From: Dyella sp. RRB7
GTDB taxonomy: Bacteria; Pseudomonadota; Gammaproteobacteria; Xanthomonadales; Rhodanobacteraceae
Length of the DNA: 64,000 nt
NCBI RefSeq assembly: GCF_022761115.1
Contig: NZ_JAKWJS010000001.1
Span: 1,054,001-1,118,000 of the forward strand
Direction: 5' to 3'
Shown: positions 43,457-52,131 of the stretch, one piece after another
How positions within the stretch are numbered: the stretch's first letter is position 1
Layout of the letters: each line of letters opens with the position of its first letter
The notes under the pieces: model-generated
Databases searched by the model: none
What the model saw: only the letters and a program-made list of their open reading frames with translations
What the model was told of the DNA's origin: nothing
Program-made: the position numbers and the translations under genes

Positions 43457-45028
43457 ATGCGCCCTATGCCCTTCGCTTCGCTCGCCTTCGCCACCCTGCT
43501 GGCGCTGGGCAGCCTGCCGCTGCACGCCGCCGACGACACCAAGGACGCGCCCAAGGCGCAGGCCGACAAAGGCGACAAGGACAAGAACGACAAGAACGCC
43601 ACCGATGAGCTGCCCATTCCGCCCGAGCGCTCGGTGGTCACCAAGCACAGCGTGCGCATCGGCGGACGCACGGTGAACTATCAGGCCACCACTGGCACGC
43701 TGCTGATCCGCGACGACAAGGGCAAGCCCACGGTGAGCTTTTTCTACGTCGCCTACACGGCGGATGGCGGCAAGAACAGCAAGCGCCCGGTGACGTTCTT
43801 CTACAACGGCGGACCGGGTTCCTCGTCCATGTGGCTGCACATGGGCTCGTTCGGCCCGGTGCGCGTGGCCAACGATGGCGACAAGCCGATTCCGCCCGCG
43901 CCGTATCACACGGTACCCAACGAGTTCAGCCTGCTCGACAAGAGCGACCTGGTCTTCATCGATGCGCCCGGCACTGGCTATTCGCAGCTGGTGGGCAAGG
44001 CCGAGGGCAAGGATGTCTACGGCGTGGACCAGGACGCCGATGCGTTTACCCGCTTCATCACCCGCTACGTGAGCGCCAACAACCGCTGGAACTCGCCCAA
44101 GTTCCTGTTCGGCGAAAGCTACGGCACCACGCGCTCGGCCGTGCTGGTGAAGTCGCTGCAGGACAAGGGCATGGAGTTCAACGGCGTGGTGCTGATGTCC
44201 TCGATTCTCGACTTCTCGGTGGCCGCGCCCGGCATCGACCACGGCTATATCGTCAACCTGCCGACCGAGGCGGCCATCGCCTGGTACCACGACAAGGTGC
44301 CCAACAAACCCGCCGACATCAGGGCCTTCCTGGCCGAAGTGCGCCGCTTCGCCTCCGGCGACTACACCCTGGCGCTGGCCAAGGGCGACGCCATCGATCC
44401 GGCCGAGGCCGACCGCATCGCCAACCAGATGAGCCATTACCTGGGCCTGTCGCCGCAGTACATCAAGGAGGCCAACCTGCGCGTACGACCCAGCCGCTTC
44501 CGCAAGGAACTGTTGCGCGACCAGCGCCTGACGGTGGGACGTCTGGACGGCCGTTTCGAAGGCATCGATCCGGATGCCGCCGGCGAAACGCCCGATGGGG
44601 ACACCGCCAGCGACGCGGTCACCGGCGCCTATGTCGCCATGTTCAACCAGTACGTGGCGAACGAGCTGAAGTACACCGCCGACCGTCCCTACCTGCCCAA
44701 CAACTACGGCGTCATCAACAAGGACTGGGACTGGAAGCGCAAGAAGACCGGCGGCTGGCTGCAGGCCACCTATGTCGGTGACGACCTTGGCGACGCCATG
44801 CGCCGCAACCCGCACCTTAAGGTGTTTTCCGCCAACGGCTACTACGACCTGGCCACGCCGTTCTACGCCACCGAATACGACCTTACCCACCTGGGCCTGG
44901 AACCGGCCCAACGCAAGAACATCTCGTTCGGCTTCTACCCTTCGGGGCACATGATCTATCTCGACCAGCAGTCGCTGGAACAGGCCAAGGCCGACCTTTC
45001 CCGCTACTACGACGACGCTGCACCGTGA
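43457..45028 (+). CDS. secreted S10-family serine carboxypeptidase (copy 2)
   Basis: A 523-residue paralogue of the preceding gene, sharing NGGPGSSSMWLHMGSF, GESYGTTRSA (Ser221), NGYYDLATPF (Asp464) and PSGHMIYLD (His498). The signal peptide ends near LHAADD. A charged Lys/Asp-rich linker (about 24-50) is longer than in copy 1. High similarity along the whole length shows a tandem duplication; the copies differ mostly in the linker and in the 360-420 loop. The next gene starts with GTG overlapping its stop. Confidence 0.9.
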   Translation: MRPMPFASLAFATLLALGSLPLHAADDTKDAPKAQADKGDKDKNDKNATDELPIPPERSVVTKHSVRIGGRTVNYQATTGTLLIRDDKGKPTVSFFYVAYTADGGKNSKRPVTFFYNGGPGSSSMWLHMGSFGPVRVANDGDKPIPPAPYHTVPNEFSLLDKSDLVFIDAPGTGYSQLVGKAEGKDVYGVDQDADAFTRFITRYVSANNRWNSPKFLFGESYGTTRSAVLVKSLQDKGMEFNGVVLMSSILDFSVAAPGIDHGYIVNLPTEAAIAWYHDKVPNKPADIRAFLAEVRRFASGDYTLALAKGDAIDPAEADRIANQMSHYLGLSPQYIKEANLRVRPSRFRKELLRDQRLTVGRLDGRFEGIDPDAAGETPDGDTASDAVTGAYVAMFNQYVANELKYTADRPYLPNNYGVINKDWDWKRKKTGGWLQATYVGDDLGDAMRRNPHLKVFSANGYYDLATPFYATEYDLTHLGLEPAQRKNISFGFYPSGHMIYLDQQSLEQAKADLSRYYDDAAP

Positions 45029-46716
45029 CCCAGCTTCCCCCTTCCCCACCCGACGACACCTCCACCGACGAGCCGATCGATCCCTCGCGCCGCCGCCTGC
45101 TGGGCGGCCTCGCCGTCACCGGCGCCGCGCTCGCCGTGGGTGGCCACCAGGCCGTGGCCGGCACGCCGCCAGCCCCGGCCGGCCGCACGGCCACCGCAAT
45201 CGATGCGGCGCTACGCGAGCACATCCAGCACGTGGTGGTGATCTACGGCGAAAACCGCAGCTTCAACAACCTGTTCGCCAACTTCCCCGGCGTGGAGCGG
45301 CCGCTAAGCGCGCTCAAGCCGGAGGACTACCTGCAGCGCGATCGCGATGGCTCGGTGTTCGAGACGCTGCCGCCGATCTGGCATGGCCTCGCCCCGCATG
45401 CGCAAACCGTCAATCACCGCAACTACCTGGTGAAGCAGGAAGACCTGCTCGGCCTGCCGAATGCGCCATGGGCGTTGCGCACCGGCAACGGCGAGCCGCT
45501 GCCGCATGGCGTGGTCACGCGCGACCTGGTGCACAACTTCTACAACAACCAGCTGCAGATCAACGGCGGCAGGAACGACGGCTTCGTCGCCTGGGGCGAT
45601 ACCGGCGCGATGGTGATGGGCCACTACGACGACAGCGCCGCGAACCTGCGGCTGTGGCAGCTGGCGCGGCAATACACGCTGTGCGACAACTTCTTCATGG
45701 GCGCGTTCGGCTGCTCATTCCTCAACCACCAGTACCTGGTGGCGGCGCAACCGCCGTATTACCCGCACGCCGACCAGAGCCCCGCGCGCTTCAACATCGC
45801 CGTGACCGAAAGCGGCGAGCCCACCGACCATCGCCTGAAGATGGCGGACGACTCACCGGCCAGCGCCATGGATGGCAAGCCGAAGTTCGCCTCGCGCACC
45901 GCGCTGTCGCCGGATTTCTGGGCCGTCAACACGATGATGCCGCCCTATGCGCCCAGTGCCACCGAGTCGGGCAGCAATCCCGCGCTGGCCGATCCGGACA
46001 GCCCCAACACACTGCCGCCACAAACGCACAAGACCATTGGCGACGTGCTTTCCGCCGCGGGCGTGGATTGGGCCTGGTACGCGGGCGGCTGGCAGCTGGC
46101 GCTGGAGGGCAAGGGCGACGGCGACCAGCACGCTTTTCCGCAGCGCCCGAACTTCCAGATCCATCACCAGCCGTTCAACTACTTCAAGAGCTTCGCGCCC
46201 GGCACCGAGGCGCGTGCGAAACACCTGCGCGACGCAGGTATCGACGATACGGCACGGACCAACCACTTCATCGCCGACATCGAGGCGGGCCGCCTGCCCG
46301 CGGTGAGCTTCTACAAGCCGCAGGGCGATTTGAACATGCATGCCGGCTATTCGGATGTGGATGCGGGCGATCGCCACATCATGCGCGTGGTCGATGCGCT
46401 GCAGAAATCGCCGCTGTGGAAAAACCTGCTGCTGGTCATCACCGTCGACGAGAACGGCGGCTGGTGGGATCACGTGGCCCCGCCCAAGGGCGACCGCTGG
46501 GGACCGGGCACGCGCATCCCCGCCATCGTCGTGTCGCCGTTCGCCAAGAAGGGCCATGTGGATCACACCATCTACGACACCGGCTCCATCGCGCGTTTTC
46601 TCACGCGCCGCTTTGGCCTGGAGAAACTGCCGGGGCTGGCCCTGCGCGAGCAGGCCATGGTCGCCGCCGGTGGTCCGCCGCCGGGGGACCTCACCAACGC
46701 CTTGGTATTCGCCTGA
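45025..46716 (+). CDS. Tat-exported AcpA/phospholipase C-like phosphoesterase
   Basis: A 563-residue protein. It has a twin-arginine-type signal SRRRLLGGLAVTG (21-33). The alkaline-phosphatase-like phosphoesterase family (AcpA/PLC) is shown by VVVIYGENRSFNNLFANFPG (about 71-90), DNFFMGAFGCSFLNHQ (about 222) and VITVDENGGWWDHVAPP (about 471). Homologues cleave phosphomonoesters or phosphodiesters, often in acid. The GTG start overlaps the S10 copy 2 stop (GTGA), so the three genes are likely one transcript. A perfect hairpin follows the stop. Confidence 0.88.
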   Translation: MTQLPPSPPDDTSTDEPIDPSRRRLLGGLAVTGAALAVGGHQAVAGTPPAPAGRTATAIDAALREHIQHVVVIYGENRSFNNLFANFPGVERPLSALKPEDYLQRDRDGSVFETLPPIWHGLAPHAQTVNHRNYLVKQEDLLGLPNAPWALRTGNGEPLPHGVVTRDLVHNFYNNQLQINGGRNDGFVAWGDTGAMVMGHYDDSAANLRLWQLARQYTLCDNFFMGAFGCSFLNHQYLVAAQPPYYPHADQSPARFNIAVTESGEPTDHRLKMADDSPASAMDGKPKFASRTALSPDFWAVNTMMPPYAPSATESGSNPALADPDSPNTLPPQTHKTIGDVLSAAGVDWAWYAGGWQLALEGKGDGDQHAFPQRPNFQIHHQPFNYFKSFAPGTEARAKHLRDAGIDDTARTNHFIADIEAGRLPAVSFYKPQGDLNMHAGYSDVDAGDRHIMRVVDALQKSPLWKNLLLVITVDENGGWWDHVAPPKGDRWGPGTRIPAIVVSPFAKKGHVDHTIYDTGSIARFLTRRFGLEKLPGLALREQAMVAAGGPPPGDLTNALVFA

Positions 46717-46720
46717 CGCC

Positions 46721-46744
46721 CTCCCCCTGCCCTGGCAGGGGGAG
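46721..46744. repeat. perfect 10-bp hairpin after the phosphoesterase gene
   Basis: CTCCCCCTGC (46721-46730) is inverted in GCAGGGGGAG (46735-46744) around CCTG. It starts 4 bases past the stop, with no U-tract. Same family as 8903-8930. Confidence 0.65.
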
Positions 46745-46810
46745 CAGCGAACGGAGCCCTCACACATCCGGTGACATACTGAGGGCCTTCGCTCAGGGAG
46801 AGAAACCACC

Positions 46811-47122
46811 ATGCGTCACACCCGCCTGATCCTCGCCACGCTGGTCGCGCTGGCCACCGCCGCCGCAATCCACGCCCAAAACGGGCTGGGCAGCATCGCC
46901 AACACCGCGAACAATGCCATCAAGAATTTCGACATCGCCGACAAGAACCACGACGGCCTGCTGACCAGGGAAGAAGCAGAGAAAGGCCCCGTGCCCTTCA
47001 TCCGCGCGCACTTCGACGAGATCGACAAGACCCATCGCGGCGTGGTCTCCAAGCGGGATGTGGCGGACTATGTCCGCTCGCTGCAGAAGCCGGCCCCGGC
47101 CGAGGCCAGCTCGACCCATTGA
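46811..47122 (+). CDS. small secreted EF-hand protein
   Basis: A 103-residue protein with a signal peptide (about 1-22). One canonical EF-hand is DKNHDGLLTREE (Asp44, Asn46, Asp48, Thr52, Glu55). A second, at EIDKTHRGVVSKRD, is degenerate and unlikely to bind calcium well. The ribosome-binding site AGGGAGAG lies upstream. Placed between the acid phosphoesterase and the M1 peptidase on the same strand. A calcium-responsive partner for the neighbouring exported enzymes is an inference. Confidence 0.82.
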   Translation: MRHTRLILATLVALATAAAIHAQNGLGSIANTANNAIKNFDIADKNHDGLLTREEAEKGPVPFIRAHFDEIDKTHRGVVSKRDVADYVRSLQKPAPAEASSTH

Positions 47123-47222
47123 GGTGCTTGCGAAGGTCATGCCCTGAGGGATGACCTTCGGTAGCGGCGGCGGCTGGGCCGTCGATGGCATACTCGGCGC
47201 TTCTGTCTGTGGAGTTTCCCCG

Positions 47223-49076
47223 ATGCGCCCGTTCCACGTCCTCGCCTTCGGCGCCCTGGTGCTGCCGCTGAGTGCCTTCGCCGCCGACCCGCATTCCTAC
47301 GCCCAGCCCGACCAGGTGCGCGTCACCCACCTGGACCTGGACCTGAAGATCGACTTCCCGCACAAGCAGCTCGATGGCCAGGCCACGCTGCAGCTGGACT
47401 GGAAGGACGCCAAGGCGCCGTCGCTGGTGCTCGACACGCGCGACCTGAAGATCGCCAGCATCGAAGGCATCGACGCGGCCGGCAAGGCCAGCGCGCTGAA
47501 GTACGTACTGGCGCCGCGCGACAAGGAACTGGGCAGCAAGCTCACCATCGCCACGCCGCAGCATCCGGCGCAGGTGCGCATCGTCTACACCACCGTGCCC
47601 GCCGCCTCGGGCCTGCAGTGGCTTGACCCGGAACAGACGGCGGACAAGAAACTGCCCTTCATGTTCTCGCAGTCCGAATCCATCCACGCGCGCTCGTGGG
47701 TGCCGCTGCAGGATTCGCCGGCGGTTCGCTTCACCTACACCGCCCACGTCACCGCTCCCAAGGACGTGCGCGTGGTGATGAGCGCGATCAACGACGCCAA
47801 GCATCCGCTCAATGGCGATTACAGCTTCAACCAGCCGCATCCGATTCCCTCCTACCTGCTGGCCATCGGCGCGGGCGATATCGCGGCGAAGGAAACCGGC
47901 CCGCGTTCGGCCGTCTATGCCGAGCCCAGCGTGGTCGGCAAGGCAGCCAAGGAATTCGAGGACACCGAGAAGCTGATCGAGACCGCCGAGAAGCTCTACG
48001 GCCCCTACGCATGGGGCCGTTACGACCTGCTGGTGCTGCCGCCGTCATTCCCGTTCGGCGGCATGGAAAACCCCAACATGACCTTCGCCACGCCGACCCT
48101 GCTGGTGGGCGACAAGAGCCTGGTCTCGGTGATTTCGCACGAGCTGGCCCATTCGTGGTCGGGCAACCTGGTGACCAGTGCCGCATGGCGCGACATCTGG
48201 CTCAACGAAGGCTTCACCACCTACGTGCAAGGCCGCATCACCGAGGCGGTCTACGGCAAGACGCTGGCCGACGAGGAAGCGCTGATCTCCGCACGAGGGC
48301 TGCAGAAGACCATCAAGGACATGCCGGAGAACGCCCAGCGCCTGGCGCCGAAGCCCGGCATTGGCGCGGACGATTCGATTTCCGAAGTGCCCTACGACAA
48401 GGGCTCGTGGTTCCTGCGCACGCTGGAACAGCGCTTCGGCCGCGACACCTTCGACACCTACCTGAAGGGCTATTTCGCGCACTTCGCTTTCCAGAGCATC
48501 CATACCGAGCAGATGCTGGACTATCTCAAGGCCAATCTGATCGACAAGTACCCGGGCAAGATGAGCTGGGACGAAGTGCAGGCCTGGGTGTACCAGCCGG
48601 GCATCCCGAAGGATGCGCCGCTGCCCGACTCGCCGCGCTTCGACGCGATCGACAAGCAGCGTGCCGCGTTCCTCGGCGGCTCGCTGGCCGCCGACAAGCT
48701 CGATGCGAAGGGCTGGAACACGCAGGAGTGGATGTACTTCCTCGATGGCCTGCCGGACGTGACCCCGCTGGACAAGGTCAAGCAGATCGATGCCGCCTGG
48801 CACCTCACCGGCACGCCCAACGCCGAGATCGGCATGCGCTGGTACAGCCACGCCATCGCCGCCGGCGACAAGGACGTATGGCCCGCCGCGGCGGAGCACA
48901 TGACCCGCATCGGCCGCCTGTACCTGACCATGCCGCTGTACAAGGCCTTCGCCAAGACGCCCGAAGGCCTGGCCTATGCCGAGCAGGTGTACGCCAAGGC
49001 CAAGGCCGGTTATCACCCGATGACGCAGGAAGCGGTGCAAGCCGTATTCGCCAAGGCGAACAAGAACAGCAAGTAA
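47223..49076 (+). CDS. M1-family metalloaminopeptidase, leukotriene-A4-hydrolase-like, exported
   Basis: A 617-residue zinc peptidase. Signal peptide ends near SAFAAD (about 20). Substrate motif FGGMENPNM is at about 277, the zinc site HELAH (His306, Glu307, His310) and Glu329 in WLNEGFT fit HEXXH-X18-E. The C-terminal helical domain (about 460-617) resembles LTA4H enzymes. It removes N-terminal residues from peptides. GGAG lies 8 bases before the ATG. It complements the S10 carboxypeptidases, giving attack at both peptide ends. Confidence 0.93.
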   Translation: MRPFHVLAFGALVLPLSAFAADPHSYAQPDQVRVTHLDLDLKIDFPHKQLDGQATLQLDWKDAKAPSLVLDTRDLKIASIEGIDAAGKASALKYVLAPRDKELGSKLTIATPQHPAQVRIVYTTVPAASGLQWLDPEQTADKKLPFMFSQSESIHARSWVPLQDSPAVRFTYTAHVTAPKDVRVVMSAINDAKHPLNGDYSFNQPHPIPSYLLAIGAGDIAAKETGPRSAVYAEPSVVGKAAKEFEDTEKLIETAEKLYGPYAWGRYDLLVLPPSFPFGGMENPNMTFATPTLLVGDKSLVSVISHELAHSWSGNLVTSAAWRDIWLNEGFTTYVQGRITEAVYGKTLADEEALISARGLQKTIKDMPENAQRLAPKPGIGADDSISEVPYDKGSWFLRTLEQRFGRDTFDTYLKGYFAHFAFQSIHTEQMLDYLKANLIDKYPGKMSWDEVQAWVYQPGIPKDAPLPDSPRFDAIDKQRAAFLGGSLAADKLDAKGWNTQEWMYFLDGLPDVTPLDKVKQIDAAWHLTGTPNAEIGMRWYSHAIAAGDKDVWPAAAEHMTRIGRLYLTMPLYKAFAKTPEGLAYAEQVYAKAKAGYHPMTQEAVQAVFAKANKNSK

Positions 49077-49082
49077 GTCGCC

Positions 49083-49112
49083 CGCGCTCCTCCTTGCAAA
49101 GGGAGGAGCGCG
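49083..49112. repeat. hairpin after the M1 peptidase gene
   Basis: CGCGCTCCTCC (49083-49093) is inverted in GGAGGAGCGCG (49102-49112). It starts 7 bases past the stop; no U-tract. Related in position and composition to the 8903, 46721 and 51049 hairpins. Confidence 0.6.
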
Positions 49113-49153
49113 CCGCCATCGATGGTCGCGTCCCTTTACGTGCAGAGTCACCC

Positions 49154-50158
49154 ATGAAGCCCACCTCCCCTTCGACCAAGGCCCCCGTTTCCACGCGTCC
49201 GCTGTGGCAGCGACTGGCCTTGCGCCGACTCAAGTTCCTCGCGTTCGTGGCGGTGTTGCTGGCCGTGGTGCTGGGCGGCTCGTATGCATTCGCGCCGCAG
49301 TGGCTGATGCAGGCCGAGATCAAGCGCGAGGCGATGTCCGCCCACCTGGACAAGCATTCGGTGCAGGTCGGCGACACCAACTGGGTGTACTACGAAGGTG
49401 GCGAAGGCCCCACGCTGGTACTGCTGCATGGCTTCGCCGCCGACAAGAACGTGTGGCTCAAGCAGGCCGAATTGCTGACCCCGCACTTCCACATCATCGC
49501 GCCCGACCTGCCGGGCTGGGGCGAGTCCACCCGCGTGGACGGCGCCAGCTACAACATCGACACCCAGGTGGCGCGCCTGCAGGGCTTCGTCGAAGCGCTG
49601 CACCTGCCGCGCTTCGTGTTGATCGGCCACTCGATGGGCGGCGCGATCGCCGGCGTCTACGCGGCCGAGCATCCGGAACACGTCGCCGAGCTGGCCCTGC
49701 TCGATGCGTTCGGCCTCAAGGCCAACGAGAACGACTTCTCACGCCTGGTGATGGCCGGCAACAATCCGTTCGAGTACGACAACCGTGAGCAATTCGCCAA
49801 GGCCACCGCCTGGGCCTTCGCCAAGCCGCTGTCGTTGCCGGGCCGCTTCCAGGATGTGCTGATCAAGCGCAACCAGGTCGACCGTCCCTTTATCGAACGC
49901 ACCTTCAACGAGCTGCGCGAGCCGTCGCAATACCTGTCCGTGCAGAACCGGCTCGACCAACTGGCCATGCCGGTACTGGGCCTGTGGTGCCATGACGACA
50001 AGATCATCGACATCTCGGCGCTGGACAGCCTGCGCAACGGGCTGAAGAACGCCAGCGCCATCAGCACCAGCATGCTGACCGGCTGCAATCACATGCCGAT
50101 CATGGAAAAGCCGGAAGAAACCGCGCGCATCCTGACCGCATTCTCGCTATCGCATTGA
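49154..50158 (+). CDS. membrane-anchored alpha/beta hydrolase
   Basis: A 334-residue protein with an N-terminal helix (about 28-47) that should anchor it to the inner membrane, the rest facing the periplasm. The alpha/beta core has LLHGFAADKN (about 92), nucleophile elbow GHSMGG (Ser160), an acid in WCHDDKIID and His in GCNHMPIMEKP. Such proteins are esterases, lipases or C-C bond hydrolases; the substrate is not known. It starts 77 bases after the M1 gene, and its end lies 10 bases from a convergent gene. Confidence 0.85.
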   Translation: MKPTSPSTKAPVSTRPLWQRLALRRLKFLAFVAVLLAVVLGGSYAFAPQWLMQAEIKREAMSAHLDKHSVQVGDTNWVYYEGGEGPTLVLLHGFAADKNVWLKQAELLTPHFHIIAPDLPGWGESTRVDGASYNIDTQVARLQGFVEALHLPRFVLIGHSMGGAIAGVYAAEHPEHVAELALLDAFGLKANENDFSRLVMAGNNPFEYDNREQFAKATAWAFAKPLSLPGRFQDVLIKRNQVDRPFIERTFNELREPSQYLSVQNRLDQLAMPVLGLWCHDDKIIDISALDSLRNGLKNASAISTSMLTGCNHMPIMEKPEETARILTAFSLSH

Positions 50159-50168
50159 TGCCGACGTT

Positions 50169-50939
50169 TTAGTCCGCCACGTCGGCGATCAGGCGATCCA
50201 GCTCGGTCTTCAACCACGCGCCATTGAGGCGCAGCCAGTCGCGCTGCTCGCGCCAGTCGGGAAACAGGCCTTCCACCTGCGCCCAGAAGCGCGGCGCGTG
50301 ACTGCGCACCTTCAGATGACATAGCTCGTGCGCCAGCACATAGCGCAACGCCGCTGGCGGCGCGAGCGCCAGCGCGAGGTCGAGATTGATGCGATCACGC
50401 GTATCGAGGCTGCCCCACAGGCTCTTCATCGGGCGTACGCGCAAGGCGGTGGGCGCCAACCCCAGCATCGGCACATAGCCGGCCAGCCAGCGCGACACGT
50501 CGCGGCGCATCTGCGCTTCGAAGAACGAGGCCAGCAGGCCACGCGCCACCGGCAACGCCCGCGTATGCGGACGGGGAATGACCAGGGTCAACGTGCCCTC
50601 GCCCGCCTCCACGCGCGGATACGGACCTTCTGCCCAATCCAGCCGCACGGTTTCGCCACGCAGGGGAAATTCGGTGGGCGTGCCCACGCGCAGCGCCGGC
50701 AACGGTTTGACGATGAGATGCAATTCGTCGAGCTTGCGCTCCAGCCAGTCGGCGTGATGACGCAGGAACGCGCTGACCTGCGCTGGATGCGTGCCATGCG
50801 GATAGGACACCCGCGCACCCTTGGGCGTCACGGTAAGGCGCAGGCGGCGCGCACGCGGGTGCGCGGATTTCAGCACGCGGATCGTGCTGCCGCTTGTCGT
50901 GGCCAGTTCCAGCCAATCGCCTTCAAGGTGCTGCGTCAT
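50169..50939 (-). CDS. YgjP-like metallopeptidase (DUF45/SprT-related)
   Basis: A 256-residue cytosolic protein with zinc-site HELCHL at about residue 200 and a following His in KVRSHAPRFW, as in the M48/DUF45 (YgjP) group. The N-terminal half (about 20-140) is a beta-rich region with RLRLTVTPKGARVSYP. The role of YgjP proteins is not settled. Convergent with the alpha/beta hydrolase. Codes at the end of the hydrolase island but is unlike the exported genes in lacking a signal peptide. Confidence 0.85.
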   Translation of the reverse strand: MTQHLEGDWLELATTSGSTIRVLKSAHPRARRLRLTVTPKGARVSYPHGTHPAQVSAFLRHHADWLERKLDELHLIVKPLPALRVGTPTEFPLRGETVRLDWAEGPYPRVEAGEGTLTLVIPRPHTRALPVARGLLASFFEAQMRRDVSRWLAGYVPMLGLAPTALRVRPMKSLWGSLDTRDRINLDLALALAPPAALRYVLAHELCHLKVRSHAPRFWAQVEGLFPDWREQRDWLRLNGAWLKTELDRLIADVAD

Positions 50940-51048
50940 GTCCCCGCCCTGCTACTGCGTGGCGTCCAGGCCGGAAAGTGTCCCTCAGCCTATGTGGGGG
51001 GAGCATGCAGGCTTCGCAAGACGAGCCTGTGACCGGGGGGCCTGTCGC

Positions 51049-51072
51049 CCCTCCCCTGCTCGCAGGGGAGGG
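51049..51072. repeat. perfect 11-bp palindrome before rdgC stop
   Basis: CCCTCCCCTGC (51049-51059) is inverted in GCAGGGGAGGG (51062-51072) around TC. It lies 20 bases beyond the rdgC stop (minus strand). No U-tract. Nearly the same as the 8903-8930 element. Confidence 0.65.
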
Positions 51073-51092
51073 ATTGGGGAGGGGTCAAGGCC

Positions 51093-52010
51093 TCAGCCCT
51101 CGGCCGGGCGCGGCAGCCCGAACCACTCCTCCAGCTTGCCCAGCAGGCGCTCCAGCTCCAGGGTCAACAGGGCGAAGCTGGCATCGGCCTCGGCGGCGGC
51201 GTCCGGGTGGCTGTCGCCCAGCTCGTCCAGGACCACGTCGAGGAACTTCAGCTTGCGCACGATCAGGTCCTCGCCCAGCACGAAGCTCATGCGCTCATCG
51301 AAAATGAGACCCAGCTGGAACACCTGCTTGCCGTTGCGCAGGTGCTCCTTCACCTCCTCGCTGTCCAGGTCCTGGCGGCGGCACTTGGCGATGGCGCCGG
51401 TGGCGCTGGCCGGGTCGCGCAGCTCCACCTCGTCGCCCAGGGTCAGGCCGGCCGGCAGGTTGCCGGTGGACAGCCAGTCGGTCATCAGCACGCGGGGACC
51501 TTCCTCCGGCGCCAGCGGCACCGCGGGGAAGCTGCCCAGGGCCTCGCGCATCTGGGTGAGCGCGTTCTCGGCGGACTTGCGACTGGAGGTATCCAGCACC
51601 AGCCAGCCGTGCTTCTTGTCCACATAGGCCTTCAGCCGCGAGCTGCGGATGAAGGCGCGCGGCAACAGTTCGTTGAGCACGTCCTCCTTGAGGCGCTTGC
51701 GCTCGCGACCGCCGACCTTGCGGCCTTCTTCTTCGGCGATCTTCTGCACACGGCGGTGAAGTTCGTCGTTCACCACGACGCCGGGCAGCAGCTTGTCCTC
51801 ACCGCCCACGGTGACCATGGTGCAGGCGTTGACCACGTGGGTGAGCGGCGCTTCCTCGCCCCGGCCCACCGGCGGCACGAAACCCTTGGTGCCCATTTCC
51901 ATCGGGCCGCAGGGGCGCAGGCGATGCTCGGCCAGCGCCTCGTCCAGGCGGTTCAGGTCTTCGGCAACGGCGGGGGAAAAGCGGAACAGCGTGAGATTGC
52001 GGAAAAACAT
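51093..52010 (-). CDS. rdgC: recombination-associated protein RdgC
   Basis: A 305-residue DNA-binding protein forming a ring around double-stranded DNA and restraining RecA-driven exchange. Characteristic segments are MFFRNLTLFRF, PCGPMEMGTKGFVPP (about 33), the conserved ERKRLKEDVLNELLPRAF (about 105), and the LTLELERLLGKLEEWFG C-terminus. Full length for the family. Monocistronic, between a palindrome and the 52 kb repeat pair. Confidence 0.95.
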   Translation of the reverse strand: MFFRNLTLFRFSPAVAEDLNRLDEALAEHRLRPCGPMEMGTKGFVPPVGRGEEAPLTHVVNACTMVTVGGEDKLLPGVVVNDELHRRVQKIAEEEGRKVGGRERKRLKEDVLNELLPRAFIRSSRLKAYVDKKHGWLVLDTSSRKSAENALTQMREALGSFPAVPLAPEEGPRVLMTDWLSTGNLPAGLTLGDEVELRDPASATGAIAKCRRQDLDSEEVKEHLRNGKQVFQLGLIFDERMSFVLGEDLIVRKLKFLDVVLDELGDSHPDAAAEADASFALLTLELERLLGKLEEWFGLPRPAEG

Positions 52011-52034
52011 TCGGTATCCGGATTCGTTTCTTGG

Positions 52035-52116
52035 CCGTCATCCCGGCGAAAGCCAGGATCCAGCGACTTTTTTGGCGCCCGAAGGCACTGGATCCCCGCT
52101 TGCGCGGGGATGACGG
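52035..52116. repeat. paired inverted GTCATCCC repeats
   Basis: A copy starting CCGTCATCCCGGCGAAAGCC (52035) and an opposite copy ending GCGGGGATGACGG (52116) are joined by 25 bases. Together they can form a long hairpin. Translation gives the VIPAKARIQ/LDPRLRGDDG-type peptide that is a known artefact of such repeats. The pair lies between the rdgC promoter and the aminotransferase stop. Confidence 0.7.
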
Positions 52117-52131
52117 TGAGGGTCAGGCGGC

